Source: Candidatus Cloacimonadota bacterium
GTDB taxonomy: Bacteria; Cloacimonadota; Cloacimonadia; Cloacimonadales; Cloacimonadaceae
Reading direction: 5' to 3'
Assembly (NCBI GenBank): GCA_028681035.1
Contig: JAQUJJ010000030.1
Span: 1-32,624, forward strand
Length of the DNA: 32,624 nt
Below the pieces are notes generated by a model, which saw nothing but the letters and a program-made list of their open reading frames with translations, had not been told where the DNA came from and did no database searches. The translations under genes and the position numbers were made by a program. This document shows, piece by piece, positions 8,384 to 16,658 of this stretch. Numbering within the stretch: the first letter of the stretch is position 1; every line of letters begins with the position of its first letter.

Positions 8384-9130
8384 ATGAATAAACCGACTAT
8401 CGGACAACGCCTTAGTTTAGTGATCAAGGCAATGCGACTCAAGGATTATCAGTTTGCCACTAAGTATGGCATCTCCCGTGCCTCGCTTTCCAGATACAAA
8501 CTAAATGAGAGATATCCCGATCCCGAGTTTTTGGAAGCCCTCTCCAGGGATAACATCAATATCCACTGGCTCTTTACCGGGAACGGCTCTATGTATGCCA
8601 GAGACGAGTTTCAGGAGCTTATCCAGTCTAATCAATCCAATATCAAACAAGGCTCATCAGCACCGTCTATTATCTCGCCAGTCCTGCAATCTATCAATGA
8701 TCAAGATTTCGATCCCACTCAGTCTATTTCCTTTCCCATAGTGGGTGAAATCGCTGCCGGACCTCCCTTGGAGATCAGAGACGAGTGGAGTCAGATGGGG
8801 CAGATCCAATTACCGGTCTCATTACTCCCCGGCAACCCCAAGCAATACACTGTCTTTCAAGTAAATGGCAAGAGCATGGAGCCTGTGATCCAGCATCAGG
8901 ACATAGTGGTCATCAAGAGCAATCAGAACTGGGAAGATGCAGATGATAAAATTGCAGTTGTAAGGACTGATGATGGTCTCACCATCAAGAAGGTGCAGAT
9001 CGACCACAACAGGCAACAGATTATCCTCCACCCATTTAATATAGACTATCCGGTTCTTGTTTTAGACTCAGATTGGAATTACGGAGCTTTCCTAATCGGC
9101 ACAATCGCACTCCAGTTGCGGTTTTTCTAA
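8384..9130 (+). CDS. S24/LexA-type phage repressor
   Basis: 248 residues. The ATG at 8384 is chosen because TGGAG at 8373-8377 sits 6 nt upstream; an in-frame ATG at 8372 has no such site. Residues 5-65 form an XRE-like helix-turn-helix (KYGISRASLSRYKLNER). Residues 115-248 are an S24 peptidase domain with the self-cleavage site A125-G126 (EIAAGPP), nucleophile S164 (VNGKSMEPVI) and general base K202 (DDGLTIKK). It keeps the divergent transposition operon silent and would cleave itself when RecA filaments form, so the element is predicted to be damage-inducible. All three autoproteolysis residues are present, so it looks functional. Mu's own repressor is a different fold; S24 repressors are common in other transposable phages. 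Confidence 0.9.
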   Translation: MNKPTIGQRLSLVIKAMRLKDYQFATKYGISRASLSRYKLNERYPDPEFLEALSRDNINIHWLFTGNGSMYARDEFQELIQSNQSNIKQGSSAPSIISPVLQSINDQDFDPTQSISFPIVGEIAAGPPLEIRDEWSQMGQIQLPVSLLPGNPKQYTVFQVNGKSMEPVIQHQDIVVIKSNQNWEDADDKIAVVRTDDGLTIKKVQIDHNRQQIILHPFNIDYPVLVLDSDWNYGAFLIGTIALQLRFF

Positions 9131-9158
9131 TTTCAAAGTTCCGATTTCACAACTGCTC

Positions 9159-9262
9159 TTTCCAAAGCCTGTCCAAACGCCGTCCAAATATGCAGTAAAA
9201 CTGTCACAAACCAGTCCAAAAACGTCCAAACATGCGCTTGGACATTTCCAAAGCCAGTCCAT
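9159..9262 (+). repeat. GTCCAA repeat cluster, candidate transposase-binding end
   Basis: GTCCAA starts at 9171, 9182, 9214 and 9224, with an inverted copy TTGGAC at 9238-9243 and GTCCAT at 9257. The first four form two direct units of 23 and 22 bp (9171-9193 and 9214-9235), each with paired GTCCAA words 10-11 bp apart, about one helical turn. A 17-mer TTTCCAAAGCC(T/A)GTCCA occurs at 9159-9175 and 9245-9261 with one mismatch. The layout fits multiple transposase sites at the end of a Mu-like element beyond its repressor gene. Confidence 0.6.
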
Positions 9263-9424
9263 CGTATCTCGCCACCAATCAAAGCCTTATCCCCACTTTC
9301 CCCTTGTGTCACTTCGTGCAGCTTTGGGTGTCAGTTTATAATATACCAGATACGGAGAGTCACCCTTTTTTAGTAAACAATCAAGCTATGCCAAACATGC
9401 TTTATGTAACACAGTCCAGATAAA

Positions 9425-9454
9425 GAAAGCCCCGAACCTAAATCCGGGGCTTTC
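9425..9454 (-). terminator. Rho-independent terminator of the 1307-residue secreted-protein gene
   Basis: GAAAGCCCCG and CGGGGCTTTC form a perfect 10-bp stem around a 10-nt loop. On the minus strand it is followed by TTTCTTTATC, so it most likely ends transcripts of the leftward gene at 9493; it may work in both directions. Confidence 0.75.
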
Positions 9455-9492
9455 ATATCACTTGTTAACTAACTAACCTGTTAACCTGTTAG

Positions 9493-12400
9493 CTATTTCA
9501 TTAGCACCATCTTGACATTCTTAATGTGTGAGCCAGCGTTAATACGGGCAAAGTAGATTCCGCTGCCAACACCTCTGCCGCTATCATCTTTCCCATCCCA
9601 AACAAGCTGGTGATTTCCGCTGTTCATTATTCCCCTATGCAGCTTGCGCACTTTTTGCCCTTTGATGTTGTAAAGATCAACACTAACATCAAAGCTTTTG
9701 GGGGTGGAGAATGCTAAAGTCGTGCTGGGGTTAAAGGGATTTGGATACACAACTAAGGAGGAGATAGCTGCTTGCACCAAGTCCGAATTGCTAACTGGAT
9801 AGTTATACACTTTGATATAACCTGTATAGGTTCCAGAATTCGGAGGGTTGAAAGTGAAAGTGGGATTTTGGCTATAGCTATACTCTAAATTATCGAAAAC
9901 AAAACTGAAAGTATATCCCGCTGGAATAGTAGTGCCAATCATCGTGAAAGTTACAGGATCCTGTGAGGGGATTTCTATGGCAAAATTATAGATTTTCTCC
10001 TGTTGTAATGCTCCATTAAAGGGAGAGCGAAATTCACTTTGTAGCTTTCTATCCAAGAAACTGATATCTTCCAGAGCTTCACGAGATAGATATGCACGCA
10101 TAGAAGGGAAGGGTTTAGACGGGGCTACGGGTAAATCCAGCTTGAAATCATAATTATCTGTGCCTATCGGATTTGTGCCAATCACAAAGCTGTCGGTATC
10201 GTTATTGGGACTGCTAACCTGTAATTTTAGCTGCCAGTTAGATGTAGGGGGGGCAATCGCTGGTGCATCATAGTACGGGTAGAAGCTGATGTATCCGCCA
10301 ACGGTGGGGTTGCCATAGTATTTCACATAGAAAGACTCGTAAGGCAGGATTTCCTTGGGGATGATATACTGTCCATTGCGATACACATATACTGCCCTTG
10401 AGACCAGCTTTTGAGAGATAACCTCAGAAAAGCGGAATAGCTGACTATTTACCGTGAAACGTAATCTATTTAAAGGATAGCTAATCAAGTGAGGATTAGG
10501 GATAAAGTTCCATCCGGGCTGCATTGCATAAGTTACTTCAGTGGTACTTATTGGTGTATTGGAGCTATAGAAAGCCATCTCCGGAGCGTTAACCCAATAC
10601 GCCGTTCCAAACAGGAAGTTCTCTTGCAAAAGCCATTCGTTTTCGCCATTAGGGGTGAAGGCAGTTGCTCCGATGCCAAAGATATCCTCAACACTAGTGG
10701 CAAGGGTTGTCCATGGTGTGCTGCGGGTTTGCCATCCTTGCTCTGCGAAATGTAGGTTCATTGCAGGTAAAAGAGCAAATGTGTAGGGAGATTCATAAGT
10801 AGTAACAATACCATCCACAGCATGCACATCAACCATAAACTTGGCATTCTGCATATCGACATCCTGGGGCAGTGTGTAGTTTAGCGAGCTTAAAGTCCCT
10901 GCTACTCCAGAAGCAAGATTCAGGCTATCAGCAGCGTTTTTAATGTATAAATCCATATGGTCTATCAGGAAACTGTTTGTATTGCTCCAGTTGAAGGTAG
11001 CTACAGAGCCTCCTTGGAACAGACGGTTGTTTTGGTTGCTGTGAGTGACCTTGGGTTGTAGATTACCCCAGTAAAGGGTCATTGTGCGGGCGTTTGTATT
11101 CGCAACCGTAAATTCATAGCGTCCGTTAAAAAGGTTATGCCAGGTGCCAGTGCCATTATCATAGAGATACAGCTTTTCTGCTCTGCCAAAATCATCCGAA
11201 GCACTTATATAAAGGGGCTGGTTAAGCTGGGTGGAGCGAACTCTCATTATCCAGGTCTTCATATCCAGCTCTTCATTATATCCACCCTTCACTTCACGAG
11301 ACAAGTGGGTACCACTGTTTCCCCAGTACTGCTCCCAGAAGGCGTTCCATACATAGCTTGTTCCCGAAGGATTAGCCTTGGAAACGTCATAATAGGCGTC
11401 TTGCGCATCGGTGGCAAAAGGGTTCTTTGCCAAATAGATAGAATCCACTAGTGAGCCAGAGCCGTCTTTCACAAATATCTGATGTATAGGTGATGGAGCA
11501 GCAGCAGCAGGGTAATTATAGGAGAACTCCATATTGTTGAGATTGGTGGAGCTAATCATATATGTATAAGTTTCACCGTTGGCAACGTTAGTGTCCCACC
11601 ACTCGAAAGAGCTGGCAGTAGAATTAGAAAGTGTCATATTAGTAAGGTATGAATCCACTAACACAAAATCTGACTGTGCGGTTTTACGATACACTTTAAA
11701 GCCTTGATTGAAAACCTGTCCAGATACTGTCCAATACAGACGCACTCCTGCAACCATTGCATCCATACCGTAGGCGTTAAAGCTAGTAATATTAGCAGGA
11801 GCGGGTATGGTTGTAACTTCATTTGAAAGTTCTGAATATATTCCATTCTTGTCTTTAGCCCTAATTTTAAAGAAATAGCTATAGGAATTATCAAGCCCGG
11901 TAACTGTTATTGCTTCACAATCCGGAGAAGCCAGATATACGTTATTATTCCTATTGAAGATAGAGAAGTTAGTGTCTGTAATAGGCTCTGTGGCATACAG
12001 CACTTCATAGGTATCAAAATCGTAACTATCGGTTTTAGTCCAGCTTAAGGTGATGGAAGTGAGAGATTGATTCTGAACATTTAAAGCCACTGGTGTGGTG
12101 GGAACCAAATTATCATTCATGAGGAACATATCATCAAGAACGCTATCCAAATCCCTAATCCAACGTGCATAATAACTGCTAAAGCTGTTCATGATGTTGT
12201 TAAAATCCCAACGCTGAAGATTCTCATCCCAACCATAGAACCACTTGTAGGTGTTTTCTGTTTGTGCATAACAATTGGGCAATTCGTCCATTTCCACATG
12301 GAAGAAAGGGTCATAAACATCATTATCATTCCAGCCATTAAGGGTGTACAGCATTTGTTGATTGTAGGTATATGCGGGTAAATCTATATCGGAATTAATG

Positions 12401-13416
12401 GCATATTCAGTTTCACCATTGTCGAAAGTGAAATCGTGGACGGTATAATAAACTGCATAGTAATCATTCAAAAACACATCGCTATGAATCCCGATGGTAT
12501 TGGCGGGAATCATGATATCACTGCCACGGTTAATCAAATCCTTCTTCAAGGTAGATAAATCCCTGATAGGCAGATTAGGACAGGGCTTGTTGTTTCCCGC
12601 TGAAATCTGATTACTGGCATATCCTGTATGTATGTTCCAATCATAGGAGTGAATCTGTACCGAAAACTCACGCATGCCAAATTCATTCCTGATGATTTCC
12701 GCAAATTTGAAATATGCAGTATTAAAAGGATGAGCTGGTACGCGAGTGGGATCTGATAGACTCTTGGAATTATTGTAAGTTCCAGATTGTGTCCACTTAA
12801 CTTCCCGCCCAGCTCCGTTAATCATCATAAACTTAGCATCCCAAAGTTGAAACGCCTCACAAGTTTGATAAGATGTGGGGAAATCATCATTTGGATGGGG
12901 TGCAGTAATAACTATTGGTCTGGTACCCGCGGGGTTGTAAATATAAATGCCCCAACTGTAAGCAAAGGCACCTATTTCATCATCGTAAGTATCGGTCGTG
13001 TTATTGTTATCCACAAACTGTAAATCAGGCACTTCCCGTAGCATGTGATAGGTTCTATTGGTATCTGTATCGTGAAATAAAACTACCTGATAGGGGAAGG
13101 CTGCTATTTCAATCGCTCCTTGAGCCAAATCAAATTCGCCAGCTAGGAACAAATCCACAATATTGCCCCAGTCAGATAGCTGGGCAGAATTTGGAGTAAT
13201 ATAGTTGCCAAATCCGTTTAGTTGTCTGTCGTAAGGTGCATAGGTATTATAACCTGGATAAGCTATTCCTTCGGAAATGTGCGAAACCCATTTGTCATAG
13301 GCGCAATTTGGTTCGGTACCTAAAAGGAAATTCTTCAACGATGCCGTTTCTTCAATCACCGCAAACAGCGGCAACAAGAGCAGCAGGACAAGCATAGACA
13401 TAAAAAACTTCTTCAT
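9493..13416 (-). CDS. Large secreted protein with N-terminal putative hydrolase, FnIII domains and C-terminal sorting domain
   Basis: 1307 residues from the ATG at 13416 (GGGAG upstream; six earlier codons in the ORF are unlikely to be used). A classical signal peptide covers residues 1-19 (LVLLLLLPLFA). The N-terminal ~420 residues hold conserved-looking polar motifs: ITAPHPNDD near 170, then NGAGREV and QIHSYDW near 254, suggestive of a metal-dependent hydrolase, but I cannot name the family. Two fibronectin type III-like domains follow (about 437-537 and 540-635), then long beta-rich regions, and from about 1222 a type IX-style sorting module: YPNPFNPSTT, LYNIKGQKVRKL, WDGKDDSGRGVGSGIYF. 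It is predicted to be exported and attached at the cell surface or released. It is monocistronic, with a terminator at 9425-9454, and ordinary for this host group. Confidence 0.8.
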   Translation of the reverse strand: MKKFFMSMLVLLLLLPLFAVIEETASLKNFLLGTEPNCAYDKWVSHISEGIAYPGYNTYAPYDRQLNGFGNYITPNSAQLSDWGNIVDLFLAGEFDLAQGAIEIAAFPYQVVLFHDTDTNRTYHMLREVPDLQFVDNNNTTDTYDDEIGAFAYSWGIYIYNPAGTRPIVITAPHPNDDFPTSYQTCEAFQLWDAKFMMINGAGREVKWTQSGTYNNSKSLSDPTRVPAHPFNTAYFKFAEIIRNEFGMREFSVQIHSYDWNIHTGYASNQISAGNNKPCPNLPIRDLSTLKKDLINRGSDIMIPANTIGIHSDVFLNDYYAVYYTVHDFTFDNGETEYAINSDIDLPAYTYNQQMLYTLNGWNDNDVYDPFFHVEMDELPNCYAQTENTYKWFYGWDENLQRWDFNNIMNSFSSYYARWIRDLDSVLDDMFLMNDNLVPTTPVALNVQNQSLTSITLSWTKTDSYDFDTYEVLYATEPITDTNFSIFNRNNNVYLASPDCEAITVTGLDNSYSYFFKIRAKDKNGIYSELSNEVTTIPAPANITSFNAYGMDAMVAGVRLYWTVSGQVFNQGFKVYRKTAQSDFVLVDSYLTNMTLSNSTASSFEWWDTNVANGETYTYMISSTNLNNMEFSYNYPAAAAPSPIHQIFVKDGSGSLVDSIYLAKNPFATDAQDAYYDVSKANPSGTSYVWNAFWEQYWGNSGTHLSREVKGGYNEELDMKTWIMRVRSTQLNQPLYISASDDFGRAEKLYLYDNGTGTWHNLFNGRYEFTVANTNARTMTLYWGNLQPKVTHSNQNNRLFQGGSVATFNWSNTNSFLIDHMDLYIKNAADSLNLASGVAGTLSSLNYTLPQDVDMQNAKFMVDVHAVDGIVTTYESPYTFALLPAMNLHFAEQGWQTRSTPWTTLATSVEDIFGIGATAFTPNGENEWLLQENFLFGTAYWVNAPEMAFYSSNTPISTTEVTYAMQPGWNFIPNPHLISYPLNRLRFTVNSQLFRFSEVISQKLVSRAVYVYRNGQYIIPKEILPYESFYVKYYGNPTVGGYISFYPYYDAPAIAPPTSNWQLKLQVSSPNNDTDSFVIGTNPIGTDNYDFKLDLPVAPSKPFPSMRAYLSREALEDISFLDRKLQSEFRSPFNGALQQEKIYNFAIEIPSQDPVTFTMIGTTIPAGYTFSFVFDNLEYSYSQNPTFTFNPPNSGTYTGYIKVYNYPVSNSDLVQAAISSLVVYPNPFNPSTTLAFSTPKSFDVSVDLYNIKGQKVRKLHRGIMNSGNHQLVWDGKDDSGRGVGSGIYFARINAGSHIKNVKMVLMK

Positions 13417-13741
13417 GTTTACTCCCAATATCAAGGTGTTATTTTAACTTTGTGCCAGTTGAACAGTTACTGCTATCTAAGTCAAGCAATTTGTGTGCCA
13501 AAGCTACTTATAGCCAGTCATGATTCATTCCAGTTGGGTCTTCTACGATGGGATGACGGGAAAGATGTATGGTTAACAGAGGAGATACTATAGACTTTTA
13601 GGATATCATTTAGCGTTAATGACTCTGATTTATTGATTCGTCACAAAAAATGATTCCATACTATTTGATACTTGCCAAAGGTCTCCCTTCAATTATCATT
13701 TCTTGCAAAGACACGTTAAATTATCACAGGAGGATTAGTCC
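13417..13741. other. Divergent intergenic region, no gene
   Basis: 325 nt between two divergent genes, so promoters for both should lie here. AGGAGG at about 13730 serves the rightward gene. I see no palindrome, riboswitch-like fold or convincing promoter boxes. Confidence 0.4.
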
Positions 13742-16207
13742 ATGTCTAAATACCTTATAGTTGGTGGAGTAGCTGGTGGAGCAACTACTGCTGCACGTTT
13801 GCGCCGTTTGGATGAACATGCCGATATTATCATGTTCGAGCGCGGGGAATACATTTCCTATGCGAATTGCGGCTTGCCATATTACATAGGCGAAGTAATT
13901 AGTGAGCGCGACCGTCTATTTATCCAAACTCCAGAGAGTTTCAAAGCGCGTTTGAACGTGGATGTGCGGATTCAAAATGAAGTGATTGCAATCGATCGTA
14001 AAGCCAAGACTGTTACAGTACGCAAGGCAGATGCAACAGAATACTTGGAAAGCTATGATAAACTCGTGCTTTCTCCTGGTGCTGAGCCATTACGTCCTCC
14101 TATTCCCGGCATACAGGATGAAGTGATTTTCACCATGCGCAACGTACCCGATACGGACAAAATCAAGGACTATATCGATAACCACATTGTGCAGCACGCA
14201 GTAATCGTGGGAGCTGGTTTTATTGGTCTTGAAATGGCAGAAAACCTCCATCTCAAAGGTATTCGCGTTACCATTGTGGAAATGGCTGAGCAAGTGATGA
14301 CTCCCCTAGATTATGAAATGGCGGCTGTTGTACATCAGCATCTTAAAACCAAGAAAGTGGAGTTTTACCTCAAAGACGCAGTGAATTCTTTCGTGCGCGA
14401 TGATAGTGGCTTACAGGTTCGCCTAAAAAGTGGACGCTCTTTGCCTACCGATATGGTGATTCTCTCTATTGGCGTGCGTCCGGATAGCAAACTTGCAGAG
14501 GATGCAGAGCTAGAACTGGGTATTAATAAGGGAATTAAAGTAAATGAATTCCTGCAAACCAGTGACCCCGATATTTACGCTTTGGGCGATGCCATCGTAT
14601 TTCCCAATCCCATCACCGGAGTGGAAAGCCACACCTATTTGGCGGGACCAGCAAACAAACAAGGACGCCTTGTGGCAGATAACATTGTTCGGGGCAATGT
14701 AAGAACTTACAAGGGCAGTATCTCCACAGCCATCGCCAAGGTCTTTGACGTTACTGTGGGTGCTGCTGGAGTATCCGCAAAAGTATTGCGCAAAGCGGGA
14801 ATCCCATTCATCTCATCCATTATTCATTCGTCTTCGCATGCGGGTTACTATCCAGATGCTCTGCCTCTAACTATCAAGATTGTATTCAGTCCAACCGATG
14901 GAAAGCTGTTGGGTGCTCAGATAGTAGGCTTTGACGGGGTGGATAAACGTATCGACATGCTGGCTCACATTCTTAAACACGGAGAAAGCATCTATGATAT
15001 GCAGGAGATTGAACACGCCTATGCGCCACCTTATTCAAGTGCCAAAGACCCTGTAAATGTTGCAGGTTTGGTGGCAGAAAACATTTTAAGTGGCATGGCA
15101 AAGATTGTGCATTGGGATGATATCAGCAGCCTGAATATGCAGGATACACTGCTTATAGACGTTCGTACATCTGAAGAATACGCCCTTGGCAGTATCGAAG
15201 GCAGCCTCAACATTCCTGTGGACGAGATGCGCCCTCGACTAACAGAAATAAGCAAGGATAAAAAGATTATTTTATTCTGCGGTACCGGTCATCGTTCCTA
15301 TTTTGCCTATCGCATACTGGCACAAAGTGGCTTTAGCGAAATTCGTAACCTCAGCGGTGGATATATCACCTATGAATCTGCCACACAAAAACAGAGCAAT
15401 GAGGATATCTTCTCCGGTGAATACATCGGCAAAGACGACCACATCTATCAGGGAAAAGAAACTACAGAAGATAAAAGTGAGGCTAACAGTGTGAACGTGG
15501 ATGCCTGCGGCTTGCAGTGCCCAGGTCCCATCATGCGTATGAAAATGGAGATGGATAAGCTCGTCGATGGCGATATCCTGAATATTACTGCCAGCGATCC
15601 CGGCTTTGCCAAAGACGTTCCTGCCTGGTGTAACATGACCGGTAATAAGCTTATCAGCCTGAATCACGAAGGCAAGAAGATTGTCGCTAGCGTACTGAAA
15701 GGTGGCGGAAAAGCCCTTACTGCCGGCTCTGGAGGCGGCAAAAACAAAACCCTCATCGTATTCAGTGACGATCTAGACCGTGCTTTAGCTTCCTTTGTGA
15801 TCGCCAACGGTGCTGCCTCTACAGGGAAAAAAGTAACCATGTTTTTCACCTTCTGGGGCTTGAACGTGATTAAAAAACCCGGTGTTGCTAAAACCGAGAA
15901 AGATATAATGGGCAAAATGTTCGGCTTGATGCTGCCCAAGAGTTCACAAGGCTTGGGGCTTTCCAAAATCAATTTCGCAGGAATGGGTCCGATATTGATG
16001 CGTAAACGCATGAAAGATAAGAATGTGGATTCCCTGGAAATGATGATTATGCAAGCCAAACGTGCTGGCGTGCAAATGATAGCATGTCAGATGAGCATGG
16101 ATATCATGGGCGTGGATGCCAGCGAACTTATTGATGGCGTAACTATTGGTGGTGTTGCTACTTACTTAGAAGAAGCAGAGCAATCCAACCTAAACCTCTT
16201 CATTTAA
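13742..16207 (+). CDS. CoA-disulfide reductase-like flavoenzyme fused to rhodanese, TusA and DsrE domains
   Basis: 821 residues carrying four sulfur-handling modules in a row. Residues 1-450 are a pyridine-nucleotide-disulfide oxidoreductase with FAD site VGGVAGGA (7-14), active cysteine C43 in YANCGLPYY, an NAD(P)H site VGAGFIG (156-162) and the dimer-interface part. Residues 455-548 are a rhodanese with persulfide cysteine C513 (FCGTGHRS). Residues 583-652 are TusA-like with CGLQCPGP (589-596). Residues 668-821 are a DsrE/DrsE_2-like domain with C782 in IACQMSMD. Related CoADR-Rhd enzymes reduce CoA persulfide or polysulfide with NAD(P)H; the extra two domains suggest that sulfane sulfur is passed along the chain inside one polypeptide, in the cytoplasm. 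Every key cysteine is present. A terminator follows at 16225. Confidence 0.93.
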   Translation: MSKYLIVGGVAGGATTAARLRRLDEHADIIMFERGEYISYANCGLPYYIGEVISERDRLFIQTPESFKARLNVDVRIQNEVIAIDRKAKTVTVRKADATEYLESYDKLVLSPGAEPLRPPIPGIQDEVIFTMRNVPDTDKIKDYIDNHIVQHAVIVGAGFIGLEMAENLHLKGIRVTIVEMAEQVMTPLDYEMAAVVHQHLKTKKVEFYLKDAVNSFVRDDSGLQVRLKSGRSLPTDMVILSIGVRPDSKLAEDAELELGINKGIKVNEFLQTSDPDIYALGDAIVFPNPITGVESHTYLAGPANKQGRLVADNIVRGNVRTYKGSISTAIAKVFDVTVGAAGVSAKVLRKAGIPFISSIIHSSSHAGYYPDALPLTIKIVFSPTDGKLLGAQIVGFDGVDKRIDMLAHILKHGESIYDMQEIEHAYAPPYSSAKDPVNVAGLVAENILSGMAKIVHWDDISSLNMQDTLLIDVRTSEEYALGSIEGSLNIPVDEMRPRLTEISKDKKIILFCGTGHRSYFAYRILAQSGFSEIRNLSGGYITYESATQKQSNEDIFSGEYIGKDDHIYQGKETTEDKSEANSVNVDACGLQCPGPIMRMKMEMDKLVDGDILNITASDPGFAKDVPAWCNMTGNKLISLNHEGKKIVASVLKGGGKALTAGSGGGKNKTLIVFSDDLDRALASFVIANGAASTGKKVTMFFTFWGLNVIKKPGVAKTEKDIMGKMFGLMLPKSSQGLGLSKINFAGMGPILMRKRMKDKNVDSLEMMIMQAKRAGVQMIACQMSMDIMGVDASELIDGVTIGGVATYLEEAEQSNLNLFI

Positions 16208-16224
16208 CTGTAAGATATCTAAAA

Positions 16225-16275
16225 ACAGCCCGATTACAACAAAAGACTAGTTTCTTTTTGGTGTGATTGGGCTGT
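16225..16275 (+). terminator. Imperfect hairpin terminator after the sulfur enzyme
   Basis: ACAGCCCGATTACAAC pairs imperfectly with GGTGTGATTGGGCTGT across a loop that includes TTTCTTTTT. The downstream T-run is weak (TGTCATTT). It lies 18 nt after the stop of the rightward gene. Confidence 0.55.
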
Positions 16276-16406
16276 TGTCATTTAGAGCAATATAGCCCGC
16301 GCATATTTAGGGCAAAAGTTCAATTATGGTAACCAAGGAAACACTTATGAGGGATTGCACAAAAACATATGATTCCTTGCTAAAACATCAGGTTAATCCA
16401 AGGTGA

Positions 16407-16450
16407 TTCCCATGTGATTCCCACGTGAAAGCGTGGGAATCACATGGGAA
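16407..16450. repeat. Perfect 19-bp inverted repeat in intergenic DNA
   Basis: TTCCCATGTGATTCCCACG at 16407-16425 is exactly complementary to 16432-16450 with a 6-nt loop TGAAAG. No T-run follows on either strand, so it is not an ordinary terminator. It may be a REP-type or mobile palindromic unit, or bind a protein. The rest of the 451-nt gap at 16208-16658 holds the two flanking terminators and no gene I can support. Confidence 0.6.
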
Positions 16451-16610
16451 GTTCCTCTGTACTACCAAAGAATGGAGCAAGGGCATAGCAAGCCTGTGTT
16501 GTATTATCTCATTTGCTGTCTTGGGACATTCACTATCTTCTTTCTTCCCTAGCATAATAGAACCTGATCCATACTTATCTATAGAGTTACTTGCATTAGC
16601 TAGAGACAAA

Positions 16611-16643
16611 AAAAGAGCTTGGAGTAAATCCCCAAGCTCTTTT
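16611..16643 (-). terminator. Terminator of the TPR lipoprotein gene
   Basis: AAAAGAGCTTGG and CCAAGCTCTTTT form a 12-bp stem with a 9-nt loop. On the minus strand the stem is followed by a T-rich run, giving a classical terminator 16 nt after the stop of the leftward gene. Confidence 0.85.
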
Positions 16644-16658
16644 GCTATGTTAAGTTAT

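Larger units (their letters stand above)
9131..9492. other. Gene-free stretch at the edge of the Mu-like module
   Basis: No credible gene here. It contains the GTCCAA repeat cluster (9159-9262), then about 160 nt of unfeatured DNA in which the element must end, then a strong terminator hairpin at 9425-9454 and a run of GTTAAC/AACCTGTTA words at about 9464-9490. No terminal TG/CA dinucleotide or flanking duplication could be fixed. Confidence 0.5.

Noticed and set aside
9232..9423. 63-codon ORF downstream of the repressor
   Set aside because: It runs through the repeat cluster, lacks a ribosome site and resembles no protein.
13417..13741. Riboswitch or leader RNA before the sulfur enzyme
   Set aside because: I could not find paired stems or a known motif in this stretch.
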